DNA of 16,794 bases from an uncultured Thiotrichaceae bacterium (GCA_937931765.1 CALHAO010000059.1:1-16794), one strand, 5' to 3'. Shown: positions 1-8,642, counted from the first letter of the stretch. Numbers and translations: made by a program. Notes: generated by a model from the letters alone, not told the origin.

Positions 1-2150
1 CGATCACGCATTTCCTGCCCTGTTTTCACCAGACCTGACTGATCTTTAATCGCTGTTGGCGTAATCAGCACCAGTAGTTCAGTACGCTTGCCGGAACGGG
101 AATAGTTCTTAAAGGCCTTACCCACGATAGGCAGATCCTTAAGCACCGGCACACCCGCATCACTCTGACTCTTATTCTCACGAATCAGGCCACCCAGCAC
201 GATGGTCGAACCACTTTGTACCGCGATGGTACTTTTAATTCTACGCTGCAGAAAACTACGGTTACCGGTGACCGTGTCTTCATCACCTACATCCGTAATA
301 TCCTGATTAATATCCATTTTCACCAAGCCATTTGAATTAACCTGTGGCGTCACCGTTAACGACACACCCGTATCCTTATATTGCACGGACTGTGTTAACA
401 CCTCGCCATCAGAGCTGGATGAAGCACTGGCATAAATAGGCTGCTGATCACCGACTCTGATTTCTGCTGTCTGGTTATCCAGTACCAACACAGAAGGTGA
501 AGAAATAACTTTCACATCAGATTCACGTGCCAATGCACTTATCACACCTTCAATACCATTAAGACCGCCACTGAGTGAGAATGAGAAACCGCCAGGTGTC
601 GAAGAGCCCAAGCTACCTACACCGAGACCACCTAATGTATTTTTATTATTTCTGAAATACCATTGCAGCCCGTGCTCCATACTTTCATTCAGTGTGACTT
701 CCATAATGGTCGCTTCCACCTGTACCTGCATCGGCATCGTATCAATACGCACCAGTGCTTCCTGAATCTGTTTATACATGGCCTCGCTGGATAAAATCAT
801 CAATGAATTATTGGTTTTATCCGCCACAATTTTAACGTCAGCATCCGGATCAATGGTTACACCGCCGCTACCATTAGTATTACTGCCGCCCAGCATTGTT
901 TTAATCTTATTATCTGTCGAAGCACCTTCCGCACCACCTACAGTGGCAGGCTGAAGCCCCGGTGCCAGACTAGAGGTCAGTGTACCTTTAGTTTTCCTAC
1001 TGCTACCTTTACCAGAAAAAATTTGTGACAACATTTCTGCCAGGTGTTCAGCGTTACCATTCTGCACTTTGTACACGTATAGCTGCTGGCCCTCGACCTT
1101 TCCTGCCTTATCAAATCGATCAACCCAGTTTTTCATTTCTTTGAGATATTCCGGGCTGGCAGAAATAATCATCACACTATTCATATGCTCAATCGGCATA
1201 ATCTTAACCATACCCGCCATCGGGCTATTGCCGCTTTCACCGAACAACGCATCAAGATTTTTTGCTACGATCTGAGCTTCGACATTCTTAATCTTATAAA
1301 TCCCGACCGACATACCCTGCAGCACGTCTACATCAAAGGTGCGGATAGTTGCCATCAGATTAGACAGCTCAGAGCTGGTTCCGGCTAATACCAAAATATT
1401 ACGGTTAGTATCCACCCGCACAAAGGCATCCGGGCTGGCCAGTGGCTCCAGGATTTTCTGCATTTCTGTCACCGGAATATAGCGCAAGGGCACCACCTGA
1501 ATATTATAACCCGGCTTGATTTTCCCTGAGGTCGATGGCATAAAACCACGGCCTTTCAGGTTTGACCGGGCTGCCACACGGTAACCACCGGTTTCATCCT
1601 GATAAAGTACAGCCCCCTGAGTCTGTAATAATGACTCTAACGTCGGAATCAGGCTACCACGCGGAATAGGCTCGCTGGAATTAATGGTAACCTCACCCTC
1701 AACACCCGGCTCAACAATATAGGTTTTCTTGAGAATATCACCCAATACCACACCCACGACTTCACGAATACTGGCGCGCTCAAAGTTCAGCGCAACGCCA
1801 GGCCCACTGCGGCTACCAACCATCGTGGGACGAGCAACATCCTTACGATAATACTGATGATCACCAAGAATCAGCTCCATATCAGCTTCAGGTTGTTGAT
1901 ATTGACGGGCAGGTTGAGCAGGAGCCTGCCTGGCGGGTGCATAAGCAGCCCGTTGTGCCACTGGAGCCGCCGTATAGAGCGGCGCAACCTCACTCAGTGC
2001 TGATTCGCCTAAGGTTTTCACCGCAGCACTACGCTGGAATGGATTGGTATTTACATTTTTACGAAAGCCCGGACTGTCTTTGACAGAAGAGCATGCCGAT
2101 AGCACGCACAGGGCGCTGATTACAGCCGCCATTATTTTTTTGTTAGTCAC
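1..2150 (-). CDS. gspD: Type II secretion system secretin GspD (3' end cut by window edge)
   Basis: Outer-membrane secretin channel of the type II secretion system. The visible 716 codons run from a GTG start to the window edge. The start has GGGG 8 nt upstream and gives Lys-Lys, a hydrophobic stretch and the lipobox LSAC (Cys20), so the secretin should be a lipoprotein, as known for Xanthomonas XpsD. An Ala/Gln/Pro-rich linker (about 45-85) is followed by N0 (VALNFERASIREVV), N1 (IQVVPLRYIPVTEMQKIL), N2 (VGIYKIKNVEAQIVAKNL) and N3 (VYKVQNGNAEHLAEML). N3 is split by a Gly/Ser/Thr-rich insert. The secretin core then begins at VQVEATIMEVTLNESMEHGLQW and includes VPVLKDLPIVGKAFK and TELLVLITPTAI near the edge. 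Only the extreme C-terminus, including any pilotin-binding segment, is missing. It is the last of four co-directional gsp genes. The family call is very secure; the GTG start is likely but not proven. Confidence 0.95.
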   Translation of the reverse strand, partial: MTNKKIMAAVISALCVLSACSSVKDSPGFRKNVNTNPFQRSAAVKTLGESALSEVAPLYTAAPVAQRAAYAPARQAPAQPARQYQQPEADMELILGDHQYYRKDVARPTMVGSRSGPGVALNFERASIREVVGVVLGDILKKTYIVEPGVEGEVTINSSEPIPRGSLIPTLESLLQTQGAVLYQDETGGYRVAARSNLKGRGFMPSTSGKIKPGYNIQVVPLRYIPVTEMQKILEPLASPDAFVRVDTNRNILVLAGTSSELSNLMATIRTFDVDVLQGMSVGIYKIKNVEAQIVAKNLDALFGESGNSPMAGMVKIMPIEHMNSVMIISASPEYLKEMKNWVDRFDKAGKVEGQQLYVYKVQNGNAEHLAEMLSQIFSGKGSSRKTKGTLTSSLAPGLQPATVGGAEGASTDNKIKTMLGGSNTNGSGGVTIDPDADVKIVADKTNNSLMILSSEAMYKQIQEALVRIDTMPMQVQVEATIMEVTLNESMEHGLQWYFRNNKNTLGGLGVGSLGSSTPGGFSFSLSGGLNGIEGVISALARESDVKVISSPSVLVLDNQTAEIRVGDQQPIYASASSSSDGEVLTQSVQYKDTGVSLTVTPQVNSNGLVKMDINQDITDVGDEDTVTGNRSFLQRRIKSTIAVQSGSTIVLGGLIRENKSQSDAGVPVLKDLPIVGKAFKNYSRSGKRTELLVLITPTAIKDQSGLVKTGQEMRD

Positions 2151-2199
2151 AAAGCAAACCCCATTATTACTTTATTTTTATAATTTTTATTTCAGGTTT

Positions 2200-2205
2200 A
2201 TTATA
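2200..2205 (-). promoter_or_regulatory. Possible -10 element of a gspD promoter
   Basis: On the minus strand the hexamer TATAAT lies 50 bases before the gspD GTG. It sits in a strongly AT-rich 131-bp gap between gspN and gspD, while the other genes of the operon overlap. No good -35 hexamer is seen at 16-18 bp spacing, so this is only a candidate for separate expression of the secretin. Confidence 0.3.
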
Positions 2206-2281
2206 GCTTTTAGCTTATCCGATTAACATTACTACTCATCGGATGACTCTATTATTAACAATGATTAATAAAGTGAGTATT

Positions 2282-3115
2282 CTATTTTTTCTGCTCTTTA
2301 CCCCAACGGGATGCCATTAGACGCTGACGTGCCTCAAGAGCCTCTTTAATCGATAAGACAGGAGCTGGTTCAGCCTGCTGTGCTGGTTGTGTTTGTTGCA
2401 CTGCCTGACTTTGCTGTTGTGCTGGGTTAACCTGTGACACCACACCGTTCTGTTTAGACTGCGCCCCTTGCTGCCCCCCAGCCCGGTCATAATTGCGCGC
2501 CTGTTGAGCTTGTTGTTTTTGCTGTGCCTGACGAATTTGCTGCTGGCGATTACGCTTACGTTGATCCTGTCGCTGGCGGGATGCCAGCATCTGCTTGTTG
2601 GCTGCCGGTGCTTCAAAGTCACCAATCAGTGCAATTTCAGTGCGTTGCTTCCCAGCCGAAATCACCACCCGTTCGGAGTTAATATCCTGAATCGTCCAGC
2701 CTTCCCAAACATCACCTTTATACAAGGTTTTATTTTCACTCTCGTTTCTGACTAATGCATATTTTTTAGCACCCAAATCAACAATACCCACCAAACGCCC
2801 CATCGGCGGTGTCAGTTCGACCTCAACCACTTCAGGCTCTTTGACTACGGTAGCCACTCTGGGTGGCGGAGGTGCTATTTTCGGGCGGGCACGTGTTTCC
2901 CAAAATAAAGGTGCCTCCACTAAGCGACGATATTGACGCACGCCTGGAATACTCAGCTCACTTGCATTAGGAATATCAACACTCACTCCCGCTGTAGAAA
3001 ACTGCTGTTCTTCGGCCTGCCGTAATTGCCAGACACTCCAGACCGCCAGCCCCAAACAAGCAATTCCGCCCAGCCAGAGCAAATTCTGTATGGGTGGATT
3101 AATTAACCGTTTCAT
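2282..3115 (-). CDS. gspN: Type II secretion protein N/C (XpsN-like, GspC-type HR domain, Gln-rich tail)
   Basis: Inner-membrane protein expected to link the T2SS platform to the secretin, the role of GspC. It is 277 aa with the ATG at 3115. A longer GTG reading frame from 3133 exists, but the ATG has GGAGG 11 nt upstream and gives a clean MKRL N-terminus. Residues about 10-30 form one membrane helix (LLWLGGIACLGLAVWSVW). A Pro-rich linker (about 80-105) leads to a homology-region-like beta domain (about 105-168: MGRLVGIVDL, KKYALVRNES, YKGDVWEGWTI, ERVVIS). After that, residues about 175-250 are very rich in Gln and Arg, and no PDZ domain follows, unlike classical GspC. It overlaps gspM by 17 bp. 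The position between M and D matches XpsN in the Xanthomonas xps operon. Naming it gspC would also be defensible. Confidence 0.8.
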   Translation of the reverse strand: MKRLINPPIQNLLWLGGIACLGLAVWSVWQLRQAEEQQFSTAGVSVDIPNASELSIPGVRQYRRLVEAPLFWETRARPKIAPPPPRVATVVKEPEVVEVELTPPMGRLVGIVDLGAKKYALVRNESENKTLYKGDVWEGWTIQDINSERVVISAGKQRTEIALIGDFEAPAANKQMLASRQRQDQRKRNRQQQIRQAQQKQQAQQARNYDRAGGQQGAQSKQNGVVSQVNPAQQQSQAVQQTQPAQQAEPAPVLSIKEALEARQRLMASRWGKEQKK

Positions 3116-3719
3116 CGTTAGTCTCGCCTCCACGCCAATAAGTTGAAATCCGTACCGTGCCTTTCAATTGTTGTTTATTACCTTCGCTGCCCTCACCACT
3201 ATCGCGTTGCGGCTTAACTTCCAGTCGATCAACAAACATCAATGGCCGTGAGCGGTAAGCCTGATGCAACACTTCACGTAATAACGCGGTATCACCTTTA
3301 AAATCAGCCTGGACAGTCACCCGGCGATAACCACTATCTTCTTGCTCATCATCTTCATTGGCAAGATCATCAATCACCTCCGAACTGGTCAATATACCTC
3401 TGCGCTGCGTGATGACATCCGCCAGTTGTTTTTGTAATTCTTTACCCACCTGCGCGGCTGTCATGCCTTCGGGATAAAACAACTTATCCAGCCCTTGTGC
3501 CTGAACACGCTCATATTCGGCAATAAATTCTGGGGTGGCCTGTTTAATCTGACGCATTTTGGTCAGCTGACGATAACCGGAATCAACCTGATCACTGAGT
3601 TCCTGTGATTTAGCCAATACTGGCAACACCACAAAAACCGCCCCGACAAGCACCACCAACAGGAGCAACAACCAGGCAATCAACGGTTGATTACGGCGTG
3701 ACATCAATCCATCACTCAT
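3099..3719 (-). CDS. gspM: Type II secretion system protein GspM (XpsM type)
   Basis: Inner-membrane platform protein that pairs with GspL. It is 206 aa: a short Arg-containing cytoplasmic N-terminus, one transmembrane helix at about 12-35 (LIAWLLLLLVVLVGAVFVVLPVLA), a periplasmic coiled-coil stretch (about 37-100, with YRQLTKMRQIKQATPEF), and a ferredoxin-like C-terminal domain (about 125-200, YRRVTVQADFKGDTALLREVLHQ... LMFVDRLEV). This is the layout of the T2SSM_b branch rather than E. coli/Vibrio GspM. An acidic patch (ANEDDEQEDSG) interrupts the beginning of the periplasmic domain. The start codon overlaps the end of gspL by 8 bp and its end overlaps gspN, indicating tight translational coupling. 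Family identity rests on topology, motif pattern and position between L and N. Confidence 0.85.
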   Translation of the reverse strand: MSDGLMSRRNQPLIAWLLLLLVVLVGAVFVVLPVLAKSQELSDQVDSGYRQLTKMRQIKQATPEFIAEYERVQAQGLDKLFYPEGMTAAQVGKELQKQLADVITQRRGILTSSEVIDDLANEDDEQEDSGYRRVTVQADFKGDTALLREVLHQAYRSRPLMFVDRLEVKPQRDSGEGSEGNKQQLKGTVRISTYWRGGETNDETVN

Positions 3720-4767
3720 GATTCATCTCCACTTGCGCCTGAATGTGAAACTTATCTTTGCCACTATTCTTACTGCGGGTAACCGGCGATTTAAAACTCA
3801 CCCGCTTAAAATGAGCAGACTCTTCCAGCGTATCAATCAGTGTCAGCGCCTTGCGGGATTCACCACGAATTTGCACCTGCTGCCCTTCTAGCTCCAAGCG
3901 TTCAAGCCAGGTATGCATCGGAATTTCCGCAGACAATTTCTCAACAATTTCCAGTGCTACCGGCGAAGTGCGACGGCGCTCCTTCAAAAAGACCAGCGCG
4001 TCTTCAGCGGCTAATAATTTATCACGAACTTCCAGCTGGCCTGCTGAATCACGTTTTAAATCACTTAAAGCTGTTGCAATCTGATCCACACGCCGCTGTT
4101 TATACAAAACAGGCGCAGCCAGAGAAAGCACTAACGCTGCCAGAAAAAAGTACAGAGGGATTCGTGACCAAGACTCAGAAATAGATGAGTGGGCGCTCAC
4201 ATCACGCCCGTGACTGAGGCTAGCCGAACCATTAGCCGTAGACACCGAATCAAAACTTGGAATACCCAGATCACTGAACCGTGCGGCTATTTTATCAACC
4301 AGCATTTTCGGTGCGACATAAATATCTGCCCGCACTTCTTTTTTAGCCTTATCACGACTCGCCACACTGGCATCAAAATAAGCATCAGCCGCAGCAAATG
4401 GTGTCAGCCTATCCAGCTGGTAACTGACTACCTGCTTGATATTATCTTGTGCAGCTTCCGGGAAATTATGCTGTAAGTGCAAAGCCTGCCGCTTATCCAA
4501 CGCCAGCTCCAATAGGTATTTTTTACTTTTTGCACATTGCTTAGCTATACGTTGAAAATCAAAAGCGCCCCGCTGCAGATCAAACTCGCCACAGCTTTTC
4601 TGCTTACCATCCTGCCGCCAAAATATGGCTAGACGGTCATCACCGATAGGTTGTAGCATCAGACGTGGCCGTTCTGAACGAAACAGCTGCCGGAATGAGC
4701 CAGGCAGGCCAAGGAATAAACCTTCACCCCACCAGCTAAAGAAATGTTTAACTTTTGTCAGCGACAT
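3712..4767 (-). CDS. gspL: Type II secretion system protein GspL (PilN-like)
   Basis: Bitopic inner-membrane protein of the T2SS platform; its cytoplasmic part is expected to bind the GspE ATPase. From the ATG at 4767 it is 351 aa: an actin-like/PilM-like cytoplasmic region (about 30-175, including QVVSYQLDRLTPFAAADAYF, the typical 'Q-D-R-x-T-P-F' stretch of the XpsL/PilN branch), one transmembrane helix at about 203-222 (IPLYFFLAALVLSLAAPVLY), then a periplasmic PilN-like coiled coil and ferredoxin fold (MHTWLERLELEGQQVQIRGES). The frame stays open upstream to 4887, but the extra 40 residues (with a Cys/Trp-containing, non-membrane sequence) overlap the hairpin at 4820-4844 and do not resemble the family. 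I therefore chose the inner ATG, although its ribosome-binding site is weak. It is the first gene of the visible gsp operon. Confidence 0.87.
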   Translation of the reverse strand: MSLTKVKHFFSWWGEGLFLGLPGSFRQLFRSERPRLMLQPIGDDRLAIFWRQDGKQKSCGEFDLQRGAFDFQRIAKQCAKSKKYLLELALDKRQALHLQHNFPEAAQDNIKQVVSYQLDRLTPFAAADAYFDASVASRDKAKKEVRADIYVAPKMLVDKIAARFSDLGIPSFDSVSTANGSASLSHGRDVSAHSSISESWSRIPLYFFLAALVLSLAAPVLYKQRRVDQIATALSDLKRDSAGQLEVRDKLLAAEDALVFLKERRRTSPVALEIVEKLSAEIPMHTWLERLELEGQQVQIRGESRKALTLIDTLEESAHFKRVSFKSPVTRSKNSGKDKFHIQAQVEMNHE

Positions 4768-4819
4768 ATTATTATTTTTTATTGCCCCATTAATCCTCAA
4801 TGGTACCCAACTTGAACAT

Positions 4820-4844
4820 GCCTGTCGACCGATGATCGACAGGC
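4820..4844. repeat. Perfect 9-bp inverted repeat in the gspL upstream region
   Basis: Arms GCCTGTCGA (4820-4828) and TCGACAGGC (4836-4844) match perfectly around a 7-base loop. The element lies 52 bases before the gspL start and about 85 bases past the end of the phosphate transporter gene. No T-run follows on either strand, so a simple intrinsic terminator is not well supported. An operator or an mRNA leader hairpin of the gsp operon is as likely. Confidence 0.55.
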
Positions 4845-4928
4845 TGTCATAAATACGCTGTGGAATTTGGCACACTGACACAACCACTACTAGTGTTTAG
4901 ACTAACAGTGGTGCAGATAAAACCTGTA

Positions 4929-6500
4929 TCAGAGCAACATGCCCCGGATAGTGAAGTAAAACATAGCCGACATAAAGGCAGAAACCGGCACAGTAATCAC
5001 CCACGCCACGGCAATTTTATATAGTGCAGAACGGCGTACCAATTCTTCTTTATGCTGCTTCTTGAGCTTCTTACGCTCACCTTTTTTCAGATCTGATGCC
5101 ATTGAATTCTTCTTCAATGTTTTGATCATCTGATCTTTATGCTTAAAATCAGCGTCTTCAAAATCAGTAAAAAACTGCTCCAGATCTTCTTCGGTGCGGT
5201 TATTATCGGCATGATGTGAACGAATATCTTCGATAATAGTTACATAGTTAGCCTTAATCGCTTCACGCAAGAAACCAACCCCGAACACAGCGCCCACCGC
5301 CACATGCGTAGAGCTGACCGGCAACCCAAGCTGACTGGCAATAATCACCGTAACCGCCGCAGCCAGCGCCACACAGAAAGCCCGCATCTGATCCAGTTCT
5401 GTAATTTCAGAACCCACCACCTTAATCAATTTCGGGCCATAGAGCGCCAAACCGAGCGCAATACCCACCGCACCGATCAACAGTATCCACAACGGAATAT
5501 CAGCTTTAGCGTGGATAGTTGCGGTACTCACTGCATCATTAATCGCAGCCAGAGGCCCTACTGCATTCGCCACATCATTGGCACCGTGGGCAAAGCTCAA
5601 CAGGGCAGCACTAAAAATCAACGGTACCGTAAACAGACTACTGACACTGAACTTATCATTGTCCAACTCTTTACAACGCTTGCTGATGTAGCTTTTTGTC
5701 AAAAGATAAATAGCACCGGCAATTAACAGGCCGATGAATGCAGCCGTTAAAAAATCCAGCTTAACGAGTTTTTTCAAACCTTTGAGAATCAGATAGGTAC
5801 TGAACGCCCAGCCCATAAAGGCAATATAGATAGGCACCCAGCGCTCAGCAGCCGTGAGTTTGTCTTTCTGGTAAGTAATCGTACGCTTAATCAGGTACAG
5901 GGTAAATGCAGCGATGACACCACCAAACATGGGGGAAATGACCCAACTCGCTACAATCTGAGACAGTGTAACCCAATCCACAACACCAAACCCGCCAGCC
6001 GCAATACCTGCGCCCATGACACCGCCGACAATAGAGTGCGTTGTCGATACAGGTGCACCGACATAAGTCGCCAGATTCAACCAGATAGAAGCCGCCAGCA
6101 AAGCCCCCATCATCAACCAGATAAACTCATCCGAGCTACCAATCAGCGCAGGATCAATAATGCCTTTTTTCACCGTGCTGACCACATCACCACCGGCAAT
6201 AATCGCCCCTGATGCTTCAAAAATACCCGCAATAACAATGGCCCAAAAGATAGTAATGGCTTTAGAGCCTACCGCAGGGCCAACATTATTCGCCACATCG
6301 TTAGCACCAATATTCAGCGCCATGTAGCCGCCAATCACCGCCGCAACAACCAGCAACACACCATTAGGTGTATCCGGCATAATGGTCATAGTCATCAGCA
6401 TAACGCCGACCACAAACAACGCTGCTATGGCGAGGCGCACAAACTCCATACGACCAGACACAGTAGACTGTACAATTTGATTAAGGTTTTCGAGTTTCAT
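4929..6500 (-). CDS. Inorganic phosphate transporter, PitA/PHO4 family
   Basis: Low-affinity inorganic phosphate permease of the inner membrane, driven by proton or sodium symport (family knowledge). It is 523 aa. Both halves of the inverted PHO4 repeat carry the signature: GANDVANNVGPAVGS at residues 65-79 and HGANDVANAVGP at 305-316. The paired motifs APVSTTHSIVGGVMG (about 149-163) and LPVSSTHVAVGAVFG (about 393-407) are also intact. Ten or more hydrophobic segments are visible. A charged cytoplasmic insert (about 415-490, rich in Lys/Glu/Asp) precedes the last helix (about 494-518). The start ATG has AGGA 11 nt upstream. It stands alone: 274 bp separate it from the upstream M20 gene and gspL follows 161 bp later. 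Substrate is inferred from the family; no Pho regulon genes are adjacent. Confidence 0.93.
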   Translation of the reverse strand: MKLENLNQIVQSTVSGRMEFVRLAIAALFVVGVMLMTMTIMPDTPNGVLLVVAAVIGGYMALNIGANDVANNVGPAVGSKAITIFWAIVIAGIFEASGAIIAGGDVVSTVKKGIIDPALIGSSDEFIWLMMGALLAASIWLNLATYVGAPVSTTHSIVGGVMGAGIAAGGFGVVDWVTLSQIVASWVISPMFGGVIAAFTLYLIKRTITYQKDKLTAAERWVPIYIAFMGWAFSTYLILKGLKKLVKLDFLTAAFIGLLIAGAIYLLTKSYISKRCKELDNDKFSVSSLFTVPLIFSAALLSFAHGANDVANAVGPLAAINDAVSTATIHAKADIPLWILLIGAVGIALGLALYGPKLIKVVGSEITELDQMRAFCVALAAAVTVIIASQLGLPVSSTHVAVGAVFGVGFLREAIKANYVTIIEDIRSHHADNNRTEEDLEQFFTDFEDADFKHKDQMIKTLKKNSMASDLKKGERKKLKKQHKEELVRRSALYKIAVAWVITVPVSAFMSAMFYFTIRGMLL

Positions 6501-6702
6501 GAATATTCGATCCTAAAAGTGGCTCTGTATGACAACAGAACGCTGACTTCATCACACCAGCCAAACACCAGAAACCGCACCTTCAGAAATAGCGCCAATC
6601 CCCACGAATGACCACACCTGAAACAATTGCAAAACAATTACTTCTGAACAAACTTGTTGGGGCGGCAGTATATTGCAAAACTAGGATAAAATCAGTGCTC
6701 AA

Positions 6703-6743
6703 GCGCCTGCATGAGACTTAAATTGCATTCCCGCTGCAGGCGC
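6703..6743. repeat. Perfect 9-bp inverted repeat between the M20 and phosphate transporter genes
   Basis: Arms GCGCCTGCA (6703-6711) and TGCAGGCGC (6735-6743) match perfectly around a 23-base loop. The element lies 32 bases past the stop of the M20 gene, in the 274-bp gap that must also hold the phosphate transporter promoter. On the minus strand no clear T-run follows the second arm, so transcription termination of the upstream operon is possible but not certain. Nothing else in the gap (6501-6774) could be assigned beyond two AACAATT copies near 6622-6640. Confidence 0.4.
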
Positions 6744-6774
6744 ACACTATTGGTGCATAAAATAAGCAGCTTGA

Positions 6775-7941
6775 TTAGCGAATACTTATTGCTCTGAACA
6801 GATTTTCCATCATCTGATCACACTGCGCCAACTGATCAATCGCAACGTACTCATCAGCTTTGTGTGCCTGCTGAATACTTCCCGGCCCACAAACAACGGC
6901 AGGAATACCCAAGCGTTCACTAAACAAACCACCTTCCGTACCAAAGCTAATCTTATCCGGTACAGCCTCATGGTCGAGTAGACCACGCACAAAGCCGACC
7001 ACATCAGCATCCGGAGCCGTGAACAATCCGGGGTAACCTGACAGCTCAGTAAATCGAATCGCTCCCGATGCAGCGGAATTACCAGCCACCTGCATCGCAG
7101 GCACTAACACTTCATCGGCATACGCCTGAATGCGGGCGATGACCTGCTCCGGGTTATCTTCGGGAAGGTGGCGGATTTCAAAATCAAACTGACAATGATG
7201 CGGCACAATATTTAACGCTGTTCCACCATTAAATACCCCCACGTGCAATGTGGTATGCGGCACACGGTAATCATCATCAAATGGCCCATCTACTTTAAAT
7301 TGCGCATGGATACGGCGGATTTCTGCCACCAACTCAGCAGCATACTCAATCGCATTAACGCCTTCCGTCGGATAAGCCGAATGGCAATTCACTCCCTCTA
7401 CTGTCACGCGGATGGAGCGCTTACCCTTATGCGCAATCATCAGATTCATCAGCGTAGGTTCACCAATAATCGCCATCGCCGGACGCACCGGCAAATCAGC
7501 CATCATGTCAATCAAACGCCGCACACCCAGACAACCCACCTCTTCGTCATAAGAGAAAGCCAGATGGATCGGTGTATGTAACTCAGCTTGAGATAAACGC
7601 GGCACCACCGCCAACGCACTGGCAATAAAGCCTTTCATATCACAACTGCCACGCCCATATAAACGTTCATCACGCGCGGTCAGTACAAAAGGATCACTGC
7701 TCCAGTTCTGACCACTCACTGGCACAACATCCGTATGGCCGGACAACATCACACCTGATTTATCCTGTGGCCCGATAGTGGCATAAAGGTTAGCTTTTTT
7801 GCCACTATCATCATGCACTAACTGAGAGGCAACGCCGGATTCAGTCAAGTACTGTTGCACGAACTCAATCAAGGCTAAATTAGATACAGCACTGGTAGTA
7901 TCAAAAGCAACAAGGCGGCTCAGTAATTCACGGCTATTCAT
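6775..7941 (-). CDS. argE: M20 family metallohydrolase, acetylornithine deacetylase (ArgE) type
   Basis: Cytoplasmic zinc-dependent amidohydrolase. The closest family is ArgE, which splits N-acetylornithine into ornithine and acetate. It is 388 aa. The M20 catalytic set is visible: His69 and Asp71 in GHTDVVPV, Asp101 in GRGSCDMKGF, the Glu-Glu pair 133/134 in SYDEEVGCLGVR, Glu161 in IIGEPT, and His360 in QQAHKADEY. The dimerisation (lid) domain lies about 175-290. I chose the ATG at 7941 (GGGGG 7 nt upstream) over the GTG directly before it; either way the start overlaps the stop of the DUF1028 gene, so the two are coupled. No other arginine gene is present. The neighbourhood (ligand sensor, DUF1028) leaves open that it acts on another N-acylated compound; YlmB, the formylaminopyrimidine deformylase, is a related M20 enzyme. 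Family secure, exact substrate not. Confidence 0.8.
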   Translation of the reverse strand: MNSRELLSRLVAFDTTSAVSNLALIEFVQQYLTESGVASQLVHDDSGKKANLYATIGPQDKSGVMLSGHTDVVPVSGQNWSSDPFVLTARDERLYGRGSCDMKGFIASALAVVPRLSQAELHTPIHLAFSYDEEVGCLGVRRLIDMMADLPVRPAMAIIGEPTLMNLMIAHKGKRSIRVTVEGVNCHSAYPTEGVNAIEYAAELVAEIRRIHAQFKVDGPFDDDYRVPHTTLHVGVFNGGTALNIVPHHCQFDFEIRHLPEDNPEQVIARIQAYADEVLVPAMQVAGNSAASGAIRFTELSGYPGLFTAPDADVVGFVRGLLDHEAVPDKISFGTEGGLFSERLGIPAVVCGPGSIQQAHKADEYVAIDQLAQCDQMMENLFRAISIR

Positions 7942-8612
7942 CACATATCCCCCGGCACGCCATAAGAAGGTGATTCAGATGGATTCAATGCACGGGTGAC
8001 ATAAGCATTTTGCTGTGGCTGGTACTCCTGCCATAAACGCTGAATATCAACTAACGGATCATCACTCCAGTCAACCCGCAAATCGACTACCGGCCAAGAT
8101 ACTTTATCGGCGACCTGCAAACCCATTGAATGCACCGGCCCGGCTTCACCACCAGCATCGACCGCAGCTATCATCGCAAGCATCAAACGTTCCGCCAACG
8201 CACCCGTGCTGGCTTCAAAAGCCTCAACCATTGCGTGTGGCACCTGTTCATTAGCTAATAAGTTACCGGCTGCAGCACAATCATTACCAACATACTGACC
8301 ACAAACACCTAAGGCCTGCGCACCCGTATAAATAACCGGTTCACCTGCTTCACCCACCAGAATCAATTGTCGCCAGTCAGCATGCTGTGTACCGCCCACC
8401 GCACCCGCCACCGCTTCCTCCGTACTTCGTCCAAGCGCCAGCAGATCCAGCATAATCGGGCCAAGCCGTGGGTCGGTAATATTCTGGGTTAACGCCGCAC
8501 CGGTTCCGGCACGGGTAAAGGCACAACGACTGGCCACACAAGGGGAAGATGAGCTGATAGCCACGCCAAATTGTCCACTGTCCGGACAACGGGCAGCAAT
8601 AGAAAAAGTCAT
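7941..8612 (-). CDS. DUF1028 domain protein (Ntn-hydrolase-like)
   Basis: A 223-aa protein of the DUF1028 family, whose fold is of the N-terminal nucleophile (Ntn) hydrolase type; the biochemical function is not established. The N-terminal MTFSIAARCPDSGQFGVAISSSSPCVASRC, with FTRAGTGAALTQ (about 33-44) and the later stretch LADSV-equivalent DPRLGPIMLDLLALGRSTEEAV (about 47-68), matches the family pattern. GGEAGPVHSMGLQV (about 154-167) is the family's second conserved region. No signal peptide or membrane helix is seen, so it should be cytoplasmic. GGAG lies 5 nt before the ATG. It starts 31 bp after the sensor gene and its stop overlaps the start of the M20 gene. Pairing of DUF1028 with ArgE-like M20 hydrolases in one operon suggests stepwise hydrolysis of an acylated amine or cyclic amide, but this is inference. 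Confidence 0.85.
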   Translation of the reverse strand: MTFSIAARCPDSGQFGVAISSSSPCVASRCAFTRAGTGAALTQNITDPRLGPIMLDLLALGRSTEEAVAGAVGGTQHADWRQLILVGEAGEPVIYTGAQALGVCGQYVGNDCAAAGNLLANEQVPHAMVEAFEASTGALAERLMLAMIAAVDAGGEAGPVHSMGLQVADKVSWPVVDLRVDWSDDPLVDIQRLWQEYQPQQNAYVTRALNPSESPSYGVPGDM

Positions 8613-8642
8613 AAATTCTCCGCTTGAACTGATTGAGTGATA

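Noticed and set aside
4768..4887. N-terminal 40-residue extension of gspL
   Set aside because: It crosses the perfect hairpin and does not look like GspL; the inner ATG gives a family-like N-terminus.
6505..6550. Pho box upstream of the phosphate transporter
   Set aside because: Only one TGTCAT-like half site on the minus strand; no second half site at 11-bp spacing.
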